A model generated the notes under the pieces. That model did no database searches. It saw nothing but the letters and a program-made list of their open reading frames with translations, and was not told the origin of the DNA. Position numbers and translations under genes: made by a program. Shown one piece after another: positions 38,964 to 47,613 of a DNA stretch of 64,000 bases. The DNA lies in contig SVTG01000003.1 of assembly GCA_015063895.1 (NCBI GenBank), positions 97,253-161,252 of the forward strand. Reading direction: 5' to 3'. How positions within the stretch are numbered: position 1 is the first letter of the stretch; the number at the start of each line of letters is the position of its first letter. Source of the stretch: Oscillospiraceae bacterium. GTDB taxonomy: Bacteria > Bacillota > Clostridia > Oscillospirales > CAG-272.

Positions 38964-39343
38964 TTTAACAATTCTCCAATAACCTTTAACAGCTCGTCAA
39001 GCAGCGGCAATGCCAGCAGCAGGATCTCCAGCTTGCCGAACAGCACCACCCCTTCTGCCACGCTCCCCTCGCCAAGGTCACGGCAAAAGCCTGCCGTCCA
39101 TTCGCAAATAAGGCCAATGCCCACCGCACGCAGCACAGCACCTGCAAAATTAGCGCCGCCCGAGAGCGAAAAGAGTGTGTGAATGCGCGAGAGGAGCGGT
39201 GCATAAAGCCCCACTGCCGCACCAAGCAGCACCAGAGTCGTTACCAGCCGCACGGGTACGGCGGCCGTGGCGCGCAGCTCGCGCAACAGCAAAATAGTCA
39301 TCGCACCGAGCAGGGCAATGCCGCTGAGTTGCAAAATACCCAT
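38960..39343 (-). CDS. spoIIIAD: Stage III sporulation protein AD
   Basis: Hydrophobic 127 aa protein, 'LRAVGIGLICEWTAGFCRDLGEGSVAEGVVLFGKLEILLLALPLL'. Confidence 0.92.
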   Translation of the reverse strand: MGILQLSGIALLGAMTILLLRELRATAAVPVRLVTTLVLLGAAVGLYAPLLSRIHTLFSLSGGANFAGAVLRAVGIGLICEWTAGFCRDLGEGSVAEGVVLFGKLEILLLALPLLDELLKVIGELLK

Positions 39344-39537
39344 CAGAAGCCAAAAATACCCCGTACGGTATCAAACAAATTTCCGATCTCCTGCACCAGC
39401 ATCAAAAACACCACCACAAGTCCTGCGACCGTCACGAGCGTGGCCTGCTCATCTCTGCCGCTTTTTGATAAGATCTGTGCCGCGACCGTGACAAGGATCC
39501 CCACCCCCGCGACACGCAAAATCAGTCCTACGTCCAT
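39343..39537 (-). CDS. spoIIIAC: Stage III sporulation protein AC
   Basis: 'MDVGLILRVAGVGILVTVAAQILSKSGRDEQATLVTVAGLVVVFLMLVQEIGNLFDTV'. Confidence 0.95.
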   Translation of the reverse strand: MDVGLILRVAGVGILVTVAAQILSKSGRDEQATLVTVAGLVVVFLMLVQEIGNLFDTVRGIFGF

Positions 39538-39565
39538 TCCTTTCTCCTCCGATTATTTACTCTTC

Positions 39566-39611
39566 TAGGCAGGCGTGAATAATCCGCACTCGGATGATTT
39601 ACTCCTGCCTA
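39566..39611. repeat. 46-bp near-perfect palindrome sharing termini with the 50539-50817 element
   Basis: TAGGCAGGCGTGAATAATCCGCACTCGGATGATTTACTCCTGCCTA. Confidence 0.8.
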
Positions 39612-40085
39612 CAACAGCAACAGCACCAGCGCCACCGACAGCGCAGGAGGCAGCAGCCACGCCATGCGCTCACGCTTGGCAAGCTCGCGCCGCAGCTCCT
39701 CGCTGTACGGGGCAAGACGTGCAATATAATAATCCAGTGCCCTGAGCTCCTCCTCGCGGTAGCCTGTGCCAAGACGCCCCGCAAATTCTAAAAGCAAAAG
39801 GCAGATCTCGGGCGAGAGATAGAGCCTTGTGCTCTTTAAGAGGTCGGGAAAGCTTTGCGGCAGCTCACAGGCGCCAACGTCGCGCAAAAGCGCGTGATCG
39901 CACGAAGCCAGAATTTGTGAAACAGGCAACGAAAAGCAGTCTATTTGCACCCGTATGGCACGTAATAGGCGCAAAAAGCCCTCGGCTTGTACCACACGCC
40001 TTTTTTCAAAGGCGGCAAAAAACAGTCCGCCAAGCACCCCACAGCACAGCAAAAGCCCCACACCAAGCCATTTAAAAAAATGCAT
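39609..40085 (-). CDS. spoIIIAB: Stage III sporulation protein AB
   Basis: 'MHFFKWLGVGLLLCCGVLGGLFFAAFEKRR...LRALDYYIARL'; operon position. Confidence 0.88.
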   Translation of the reverse strand: MHFFKWLGVGLLLCCGVLGGLFFAAFEKRRVVQAEGFLRLLRAIRVQIDCFSLPVSQILASCDHALLRDVGACELPQSFPDLLKSTRLYLSPEICLLLLEFAGRLGTGYREEELRALDYYIARLAPYSEELRRELAKRERMAWLLPPALSVALVLLLL

Positions 40086-40992
40086 CTGCCCCCTCCCAGT
40101 CGACCACGTCATAGCAATAACAGAACTGTCCCTCGGCACGCGATAGGCCTATATAAGCACCAAACACACGCGCCTCGTGTAAAAGACGCATAGCAGGGCG
40201 AGAAAGCAGCTCTCGCACGTTTTTAGCGTGTGCGCTCGCGATCAGCGGCACGCCGCCCGTATGTGCCGATACGATCTCCTGTGCCTCGGCAAGATCGCCG
40301 ATCTCATCGCAAACGATCACCTCGGCACAAAGCGACCTTGTGGCAATGGCAATGCCGTGACCGCGCGGGTAACCCGACAAAACGTCAATAAGCAGCTCCT
40401 GCCCCCCGATAAAGGCGGCCAGCTCACACCGCGTATCCACCATAGCAACACGGCGCGGCACGGCGCCGCCTGCCAGGTGCGCGGCAATGCCGCGCAGAAC
40501 TGTGGTCTTGCCGACCCCCGGGGGCGCAAAAAGCAGCACGCCGCGCGTGCTCCCCAGCTCCTCAAACACACGGCAGGGCTCCTCACCCACAAGCGGAGGG
40601 GCGAGGTGCGGCACCCTGATGCAGAAGCCCGTAATCGCCGTGATGCCCGTAGGGCGCCCGCCCACCACACCGGCATGCCCCACCACCCCGATACGCACGC
40701 CGTTTGGTAAGGCAAGATAACCGTCGATCAAGGTTTCGGCGTGCGCATAGAGTGACCCGCTGCAGAATTTCATCAGCTGCTCCTGCATGTCCTGCTTTGA
40801 CATAACAAGGGGTAAGGGTATATTCTTGCCCCCCACCGTGACCGATGCCACGCGCTCGCAACGCAAACGGATCTCCTCGGGAAACAACCCCTCCGGCACC
40901 GCCGCCGCCAGCGCCACAGGCAGCTGCGGCGGCAGTAATGCCTCTAAAAACGGCGGCAATAGCCGCCTTTCATTTACCACGATACATTGCAA
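40072..40992 (-). CDS. spoIIIAA: Stage III sporulation protein AA (ATPase)
   Basis: 'GVRIGVVGHAGV', 'GVLLFAPPGVGKTTVLRGIAAHLA', 'VDTRCELAA'; start placed at TTG after GGGGGCGG (upstream extension to 41061 overlaps a promoter). Confidence 0.9.
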   Translation of the reverse strand: MQCIVVNERRLLPPFLEALLPPQLPVALAAAVPEGLFPEEIRLRCERVASVTVGGKNIPLPLVMSKQDMQEQLMKFCSGSLYAHAETLIDGYLALPNGVRIGVVGHAGVVGGRPTGITAITGFCIRVPHLAPPLVGEEPCRVFEELGSTRGVLLFAPPGVGKTTVLRGIAAHLAGGAVPRRVAMVDTRCELAAFIGGQELLIDVLSGYPRGHGIAIATRSLCAEVIVCDEIGDLAEAQEIVSAHTGGVPLIASAHAKNVRELLSRPAMRLLHEARVFGAYIGLSRAEGQFCYCYDVVDWEGADAFF

Positions 40993-41048
40993 CGCGCCGC
41001 CCCCTTTTTCGCTACTCCATTTTATGTAAAAAAACTGCCGAATAGAAC

Positions 41049-41077
41049 TTGACAACGACACGCCAATCTGCTATGAT
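41049..41077 (+). promoter_or_regulatory. Sigma-A type promoter for the pyridoxamine kinase gene
   Basis: TTGACA-17 nt-TATGAT. Confidence 0.75.
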
Positions 41078-41139
41078 AAAATATACAAAATTTTCACCCG
41101 TGCGCCATTCGCGCACCGCCACGCAAAGGAGCGTTTACT

Positions 41140-41988
41140 ATGAAAAGTATGGATAAAAAAGTATTAACCGTTCAGGATATCTCGTGCGTGGGACAGTGCT
41201 CTCTCACGGTTGCCCTACCCATCATCTCGGCCTGCGGCATTGAGACGGCCATTCTGCCCTCGGCGGTCCTTTCTACCCACACGGGCGGCTTTTCGGGCTG
41301 GACCTTCCGCGATCTCACCGACGATATTCCGGGGATCGTCGATCACTGGGAAAAAGAAAAGATTTCCTTTGACGCCATCTACACGGGTTATCTTGGCAGC
41401 AAGCGCCAGATCGCATTGGTAAAGGATATCTTTGCGCGCCTCACGGTCAAGGGCGGTGTGAAGGTGGTTGACCCCGCCATGGCCGACAACGGCAAGCTTT
41501 ACTATGGCTTTGACGAGGCCTTTGCACACGAGATGGCCACGCTGTGCGGTGCTGCCGACATTGCCCTGCCCAATATCACCGAGGCGGCTATGATGACCGA
41601 TATGCCCTTTTTGGCTGAGGGCTACGACGAGAGCTATATCAAGGAATTGATGAGCCGCGTACTGGCACTCGGTGCCAAGACCGTGGTACTGACGGGTGTT
41701 TCCTACAAGGAGGGAGAGCTTGGCGTTGCCGTACTTTCAAAGGGCGACAGCGCGATCTCCTACTACTTCCACGGAAGACTGCCGAAAAGCTGTCACGGCA
41801 CGGGCGATATTTTTGCCTCAGCCTTCGTCGGTGGCCTTGTTTCGGGCAAGACCGCACTGGAGGCCGCAACGCTTGCCGCCGATTTTACGGTTGCGGGCAT
41901 GCGCATCACCCAGCAGGACGACACGCATTGGTACGGCACCAAATTTGAAAAGGCCCTGCCGATGCTGGTTGCAGCATTAAATCAATAA
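41140..41988 (+). CDS. Pyridoxamine kinase / phosphomethylpyrimidine kinase-type protein
   Basis: 'TVQDISCVGQCSLTVALPIISACGIETAILPSAVLSTHTGGF', 'CHGTGDIFASAFVGGL'. Confidence 0.9.
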   Translation: MKSMDKKVLTVQDISCVGQCSLTVALPIISACGIETAILPSAVLSTHTGGFSGWTFRDLTDDIPGIVDHWEKEKISFDAIYTGYLGSKRQIALVKDIFARLTVKGGVKVVDPAMADNGKLYYGFDEAFAHEMATLCGAADIALPNITEAAMMTDMPFLAEGYDESYIKELMSRVLALGAKTVVLTGVSYKEGELGVAVLSKGDSAISYYFHGRLPKSCHGTGDIFASAFVGGLVSGKTALEAATLAADFTVAGMRITQQDDTHWYGTKFEKALPMLVAALNQ

Positions 41989-42003
41989 AAAAATCTGCTC
42001 AAA

Positions 42004-42042
42004 AAAAAGATCTGCGTTTTCACAAACGCAGATCTTTTTATA
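42004..42042. terminator. Bidirectional terminator
   Basis: AAAAAGATCTGCGTTT TCAC AAACGCAGATCTTTTT. Confidence 0.9.
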
Positions 42043-42292
42043 AGCGAAGCGTATCGGGTGGCAACGAGAGCAGCGCATCATAGGAAACCTTTAAAATGTG
42101 CTTGATCAAAATCAACTCATCGGCATAAATGTGACGCTGCCCCACCTCTATTTTCGCCACGGCGCTACGTGTAATGTCACACCCCGCAACCTGTAGCTTG
42201 GCCGCCAGCATTTCCTGTGTCATGCCTCTTTGCTCACGCAAAGACTTTATATTTTGTCCGATTATTTTTTCCACAATGGTATTCATGTTCAT
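42038..42292 (-). CDS. XRE-family helix-turn-helix regulator
   Basis: 'IGQNIKSLREQRGMTQEMLAAKLQVAGCDITRSAVAKIEVGQRHIYADELILIKHIL'. Confidence 0.88.
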   Translation of the reverse strand: MNMNTIVEKIIGQNIKSLREQRGMTQEMLAAKLQVAGCDITRSAVAKIEVGQRHIYADELILIKHILKVSYDALLSLPPDTLRL

Positions 42293-42321
42293 CTTCCTTG
42301 CACTTATTTTAGAACAAGCTC

Positions 42322-42374
42322 TTGACATTATTATAGCTTTGTGTTAAAATGAATTTGCACCCAAACGGGTGCAA
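42322..42374 (+). promoter_or_regulatory. Promoter with operator-like palindrome at the expected +1
   Basis: TTGACA-17 nt-TAAAAT, then TTGCACCC AAAC GGGTGCAA (42355-42374). Confidence 0.7.
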
Positions 42375-42403
42375 GGCAAAAATAGCTCTAAACGGAGGAC
42401 AGC

Positions 42404-42907
42404 ATGAAAACTGTAGTAACCCACCCTGTCTATGGTAAAATCGCACTTGAAGAAAGCTTTTTTTCAGGCAAAAAAAAAATTTTTATCAACGGTGTAATGC
42501 TCCAAAAGCAAAACAAAACCACATTTATCTATCAAAGTGAAAACGGCCCGATACCCGCCATCGTAAAGGGGAGCTTTTCCACAGGCACCTCCTTGCTGCT
42601 TTGTGGCGAAACGATCGCACTCTCCCCCCGCACCAGATGGTATGAATACGTTTTGTGTGCCTTTATTTTTGTTTTCATCATGATTTGGGGAAACAGTGCG
42701 GCGCTGTGCGCCATATTCCCCATTATTGGCGGCGCACTTGGCGGCGGCATCAGCGGTGCTGCCATGGTAACAAGCCTTGCACTGATGAAACGCACAAGAT
42801 CCTTTTTCTTAAAGCTGCTCATCAACACGGGCATTTTCCTTGTTACTCTGCTGATTTGCGGCCTGCTTGGCCTCGTATTCGCGCTGGCATTGAGTGCGGC
42901 GATATAA
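42404..42907 (+). CDS. Hypothetical membrane protein
   Basis: Good RBS (GGAGG), three TM segments at C-terminal half. Confidence 0.7.
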   Translation: MKTVVTHPVYGKIALEESFFSGKKKIFINGVMLQKQNKTTFIYQSENGPIPAIVKGSFSTGTSLLLCGETIALSPRTRWYEYVLCAFIFVFIMIWGNSAALCAIFPIIGGALGGGISGAAMVTSLALMKRTRSFFLKLLINTGIFLVTLLICGLLGLVFALALSAAI

Positions 42908-42910
42908 AAA

Positions 42911-42953
42911 AAGAGCCACCGTTTGCGGCAAGCAGCCGCAAACGGTGGTTTTC
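42911..42953. terminator. Bidirectional terminator
   Basis: CCACCGTTTGCGGC AAGCA GCCGCAAACGGTGG. Confidence 0.85.
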
Positions 42954-42965
42954 GTTTATTAAAAT

Positions 42966-44051
42966 TTATTTGCCGTCAGCGGCGCGACGTCCTTCAACAA
43001 GCACGGCAAGCGTTTCGCTGAGGAGCACACGCATCTCATCGGGCATATCGGCATAGGCGCCTAGCATATTCTTCAGGCTCTGGCGCTTGCCGCCGAGGAT
43101 CCCCGAAACGGTACTGTGCTCGGTCGCCTCCAAAATTGTAAACAGCGCCTCACAAAAGCGCCTGCGGCGCTCGGGGCTGGTTACACGCACAAAATGGTCA
43201 ACGATCGCCTCAGTCTTTTTACCAAAGGCCGTACGCTCGTCTGTGTATACGAAATCGGTACCCTCCACCTCCCAGGAATACCCGTCGTGCTGCAAAAGCC
43301 CCTTATTGGTGCTCTTTACCACCTTATAATTGGTATCGTGCTCAAGCAACACCGCCACGATAGAGGATTCGGGCAGATAGGTCATAATACGCTCACGCAG
43401 CTCGGCATACGCTGCACCCGTCACGGTGCTGTCGCAAAAGCCGGGGCCATCGTTATTATATACGGCGCGAATACGGGGACGCAGATGCTCTCCTGCATTG
43501 ACCGCGGCAAACATGGCAAGATTGCCGCCCTTGGAATGACCGCCGAGGAAAATGCGCCGCAAAGGATAGGCCGCCGCCACCTCACGCAGATACTGTGCCG
43601 CCATCAGCTGAGCGGGAACGGGACATTCGTAGCTCATACGAAAATCCTCCTTCCAGCCGACAAGGGTGTCGTTGGTGCCCTCAAAGGCAACGAAAATGTT
43701 CTGCCCCGGCAGCAGAAACGATACCGCCCCGAACTGCACACCGTGCGCCTTATCAAATACCTTTTTGGCACCAAAGGTGCGCAGCGCCGAAAAGCGCGGC
43801 GAGACCGTGAGCATATGCAATAAATGCTCGTGATTGGCAGAAATACTGCCCTCGGTGATGGTGGGGCGTGCGAAATACGCGCCGATGGCGTCTGAAAGAC
43901 GCACGGGCGCCTCGTTTGCCTCGCGCGACACCACGCCCTCAAAATCAATATATGCCAGCATTGAAAAAATCAGGGCATCGGGGGGCGTGAGAGAAGCGTT
44001 GCCAAACGACAGATCGCCACGCCAGATCAGATAATCAAACAATGAACTCAT
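42966..44051 (-). CDS. DUF2974 / Mbeg1-like lipase-fold protein
   Basis: 'FDYLIWRGDLSF', 'FVAFEGTNDTLVGWKEDF', 'IFLGGHSKGGNLAMFAAV'. Confidence 0.85.
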   Translation of the reverse strand: MSSLFDYLIWRGDLSFGNASLTPPDALIFSMLAYIDFEGVVSREANEAPVRLSDAIGAYFARPTITEGSISANHEHLLHMLTVSPRFSALRTFGAKKVFDKAHGVQFGAVSFLLPGQNIFVAFEGTNDTLVGWKEDFRMSYECPVPAQLMAAQYLREVAAAYPLRRIFLGGHSKGGNLAMFAAVNAGEHLRPRIRAVYNNDGPGFCDSTVTGAAYAELRERIMTYLPESSIVAVLLEHDTNYKVVKSTNKGLLQHDGYSWEVEGTDFVYTDERTAFGKKTEAIVDHFVRVTSPERRRRFCEALFTILEATEHSTVSGILGGKRQSLKNMLGAYADMPDEMRVLLSETLAVLVEGRRAADGK

Positions 44052-44116
44052 AAAAGCCCTCCTTTTTTCAGAATATGCGACGCTTTTTGCAAAAGTTCGC
44101 CCTCTTATGATAACAT

Positions 44117-44153
44117 AAAAAGCGGCGGTGTGTCAAGCACCGCCGCCGCTTTC
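44117..44153 (-). terminator. Terminator for the YgiQ gene
   Basis: GCGGCGGTG...CACCGCCGC stem with T-run on the minus strand. Confidence 0.65.
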
Positions 44154-44194
44154 ATTATTGGTAATATCGGGTAGGCTTCAAGCGCAATTTACGC

Positions 44195-46180
44195 TCACCT
44201 CTTGGGTTTGCCCCTCCCCTTTTGTGCGTTTTTAGCACCCGTTTTAGGCTTTTTGGCAGCCCCTACCCCTCTTTTTTCCTGCTTTGGGGGTGCATTTCGC
44301 TGTGCCTTTTGCGGCGTTTTCCCGCCCCGTTTGGCGCCCTTTTCCATCGCTGCATGACGGGGGACGCTGCCCGTTGCCCCACCTGCGGGGCGCACCAGGG
44401 CATGAGGGCCGTTGCCGATCAGATCCTCACGGTGCGCCAGGCGCAACGCCTCGCGCACAAGCGGCGCATTCTGCGGCCTGCCGTACTGCAAAAGCGCACG
44501 CTGCAGCTGCTTCTCGTGATAATCGCGCGGCACGAACACGGGCTTCATCGTCAAGGGGTCAAGGCCCGTATAAAACATAACGGTAGAGGCGGTGCCCGGT
44601 GTCGGATAATAATCCTGCACCTGCTCGGGTGCATATCCGTCACGCTTCAGACATTCCGCGAGCGCCACCGCGTCACCCAGCGTGCTACCCGGGTGCGAGG
44701 ACATCAGATACGGCACCAGATACTGCTCCTTGCCCATTGATTTCGTCAGCTCAAAGAAACGCCGACGAAAGCGCTCATACACCGCAAAATGCGGCTTGCC
44801 CATTGCATCAAGCACGCCGTCGGCACAATGCTCGGGGGCTACCTTCAGCTGACCGCTGACGTGGTCACGCACCAGCTTCTTAAAAAAGCGCTCATCGGGA
44901 TCGGCCAAGAGGTAATCAAAGCGAATGCCCGAACGAATAAAGACCTTTTTCACGCCGGGTAACGCCTCGATCGCCTCAAGGAGCTTGATATATTCGCTGT
45001 GATCGACCTTTAAATTCTTACAGGGTGTGGGGGCTAAGCATTTGCGATTTGTGCAAACACCGCTTGTCAGCTGCTTGTCGCACGCAGGCGCGCGGAAGTT
45101 AGCGGTAGGGCCGCCCACGTCGTGGATATAGCCCTTGAAGTCGGGCATCGCCACGATCTTTTTACATTCCTCCACCACACTCTCAATACTGCGCGAGCGC
45201 ACCGTACGCCCCTGATGAAAGGCCAGCGCACAGAAATTGCACGCGCCAAAGCAGCCGCGGTTATGCGTGACGGAAAAGCGCACCTCGGCAATGGCAGGCA
45301 CGCCCCCCTGCTTTTCATAAACGGGGTGGTAGGTCCGCTGATACGGCAGCGCATATACGCGGTCAAGCTCGTCGCGCTCCAAGGGAGGCATTGGCGGATT
45401 TTGCACCAGCATCTTATTGTCGTAATATTCAAGGATCGCCTTGCCGCTGATGCTGTCCTGATTGCGGTACTGCACGCCAAACGCCTCGGCAAGCTTTCTC
45501 CTGTCGCTCTTGAGGTCATTATAGTCAAAGGCCGCGGCCACGGGATACTGCACGGCATCGTCACGCGACGAGAGATAGACCGTGCCGCGCACGTCGCGGA
45601 TCTTCTTCACGGGCACACCGCGGTCAAGCAGGGCGGCAATACGCAAAAGGATATTTTCCCCCATGCCATACGTTAAAATATCGGCACGCGCGTCAACTAA
45701 GACCGAGCGGCGCACCTTGTCGTCCCAATAATCGTAATGTGCAAAGCGACGCAACGACGCTTCAAGGCCACCCACAATGATCGGCACGTCACCAAAGGCC
45801 TCGCGAATACGGTTACAATACACGATCACCGCGCGGTCGGGGCGCGCCCCCATCTTACCGCCGGGTGAATAATAATCGGTGGAGCGGCGCTTTTTAGCGG
45901 CGGTATAATGCGCCACCATGCTGTCAATATTCCCCGCCGTCACCAAAAAGCCAAGACGGGGGCGCCCAAACTCGCGGAAGGCCTCGGCACTCTTGTAATC
46001 GGGCTGGGCAAGAATTGCCACGCGGTACCCTGCCGCCTCCAGCACGCGCGAAATGATTGCCACGCCAAACGAGGGGTGGTCGACGTACGCATCACCCGTC
46101 ACATACACAAAATCGGGCGCCTGCCAGCCACGCGCCGCCATATCGGCGCGGCAGATCGGCAAAAATCCGCTGTTTTGCAT
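44195..46180 (-). CDS. YgiQ-family radical SAM protein
   Basis: 'SVTHNRGCFGACNFCALAFHQGR', 'KGYIHDVGGPTANFR', Lys/Pro-rich C-terminal tail. Confidence 0.93.
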   Translation of the reverse strand: MQNSGFLPICRADMAARGWQAPDFVYVTGDAYVDHPSFGVAIISRVLEAAGYRVAILAQPDYKSAEAFREFGRPRLGFLVTAGNIDSMVAHYTAAKKRRSTDYYSPGGKMGARPDRAVIVYCNRIREAFGDVPIIVGGLEASLRRFAHYDYWDDKVRRSVLVDARADILTYGMGENILLRIAALLDRGVPVKKIRDVRGTVYLSSRDDAVQYPVAAAFDYNDLKSDRRKLAEAFGVQYRNQDSISGKAILEYYDNKMLVQNPPMPPLERDELDRVYALPYQRTYHPVYEKQGGVPAIAEVRFSVTHNRGCFGACNFCALAFHQGRTVRSRSIESVVEECKKIVAMPDFKGYIHDVGGPTANFRAPACDKQLTSGVCTNRKCLAPTPCKNLKVDHSEYIKLLEAIEALPGVKKVFIRSGIRFDYLLADPDERFFKKLVRDHVSGQLKVAPEHCADGVLDAMGKPHFAVYERFRRRFFELTKSMGKEQYLVPYLMSSHPGSTLGDAVALAECLKRDGYAPEQVQDYYPTPGTASTVMFYTGLDPLTMKPVFVPRDYHEKQLQRALLQYGRPQNAPLVREALRLAHREDLIGNGPHALVRPAGGATGSVPRHAAMEKGAKRGGKTPQKAQRNAPPKQEKRGVGAAKKPKTGAKNAQKGRGKPKR

Positions 46181-46257
46181 ACCGTTTCCCCTCCTTTTTC
46201 AAAATCTCTGCTATTATCATACAGGATTTTACGTGATTTGTCAAGTGAGCAAGCCGC

Positions 46258-46298
46258 AAAAAAACGCCCTGCCATTGGTTTTCCAACAGCAGGGCGAT
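46258..46298 (-). terminator. Terminator
   Basis: GCCCTGC..TTGG TTTT CCAA..GCAGGGC with T-run on the minus strand. Confidence 0.7.
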
Positions 46299-46354
46299 AC
46301 AAGGCTATATCATCAAACGCACCTCACGGTGGTCTGCTACCCGGCAACGATATT

Positions 46355-47407
46355 TTACCAAACCATGCGGATCACATCCAGCAAAGCATTCATTTTTTGG
46401 CTTTCAAAGCTACAGATTTCACTGCCCATGGCTTCCCACTCGTATGCCTCTTTATAATAATCCGCTCTTGCCAAAACAGTATCCTCATAGTATGGCAATA
46501 ACGCAAACAGCACCGCATCATATTGATTTGTACGATACGTTACATATTGGCTTTGGGGATTACTGTGATACACATCATTGTAATATTGGCGGTTTTGATA
46601 ACGAAATTCAAGGCAGATGCTGTTAAGCAATATTCCTCTTGTTGACTCAAACTCACACGCGGTGGGCGAAAGTCTTGTTATTTCCCCCCGCAGCATCGCC
46701 ATAAACACATCATACACCGCTTGCAGTTCTGCACCCGTGAGCGTTTTGATCTCCCCTTTTTGAGAGATCACGATCTCATCGGGCAACGCAGGAAACACGT
46801 CACTTGAACGGCTATCAAATATATCGACATCCCCTTTTCCGGGCATATGCAATATTTGCTCGATATACGCGCACATCACAGCATCGTATATATACGCACT
46901 CTCACACGCAAGGCTTCGACTTTCCCCTCCGATTTTATACTCAACTCCGAACACGCTTGGGTTGATCAACACCGTGGGGTGCATCATCTTGCCATCATCC
47001 ATAATACCAAAGGAAAGCGTATCAAATACAAAGCGGTGCTCAAAAAGCTGTCCGCCAACGTACTGCCCTCCCGTATAATAATAGCGGTAATCGTAATGGA
47101 ACTCAAAAGACCATTTCTGATCCTTCGCCTTATCCTCAACGGACGGCTCTATGTCAATGCTTGCCTTTGAGATCGCACTATCAAGCAATCTATACATTCT
47201 GGCGCTTTGCACCGCATCCAATTCAAATGTTTCACCCTGATACGTGACGGTAACCTTATCGGGAGGAAGCAAAAAGAGGTCGCTTTCCACGGGGACACGC
47301 AACACACGCAGGCGCAGATACGGCACGAACCAAAACACCGAAAAAAGCACGGCAACAAGACAAAGCACAGCCAAAGCCACGCGCCATCTCTTACGGCTCT
47401 TACTCAA
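46355..47407 (-). CDS. Hypothetical membrane-anchored protein
   Basis: TTG start after AGGAGG; N-terminal TM 'WRVALAVLCLVAVLFSVFWFVPYL'. Confidence 0.7.
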   Translation of the reverse strand: MSKSRKRWRVALAVLCLVAVLFSVFWFVPYLRLRVLRVPVESDLFLLPPDKVTVTYQGETFELDAVQSARMYRLLDSAISKASIDIEPSVEDKAKDQKWSFEFHYDYRYYYTGGQYVGGQLFEHRFVFDTLSFGIMDDGKMMHPTVLINPSVFGVEYKIGGESRSLACESAYIYDAVMCAYIEQILHMPGKGDVDIFDSRSSDVFPALPDEIVISQKGEIKTLTGAELQAVYDVFMAMLRGEITRLSPTACEFESTRGILLNSICLEFRYQNRQYYNDVYHSNPQSQYVTYRTNQYDAVLFALLPYYEDTVLARADYYKEAYEWEAMGSEICSFESQKMNALLDVIRMVW

Positions 47408-47568
47408 AGCGGCACCTCCTTTATAAAACGCTGTGTGTATTTGGTTTGGGACGCCAACTGAAAACGCCCCTCTTAACACTTCAATTATATCAATTTTTAT
47501 GCGTTCTGTCAACAAAGTACACGTCTGCTGCCGCCGCGTGCTGATAGCGCCACCTTCATTACGACAAA

Positions 47569-47604
47569 AGGTCCGCGCAGATGCCAATGCATCTGCGCGG
47601 ACCT
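47569..47604 (-). terminator. Terminator of the GH78 gene
   Basis: AGGTCCGCGCAGATGC CAAT GCATCTGCGCGGACCT (16-bp perfect stem). Confidence 0.8.
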
Positions 47605-47613
47605 GAAACCGAT

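Noticed and set aside
40992-41061. N-terminal extension of spoIIIAA to 41061
   Set aside because: Extension overlaps the divergent promoter of the pyridoxamine kinase gene; a TTG at 40992 with a GGGGGCGG Shine-Dalgarno fits better.
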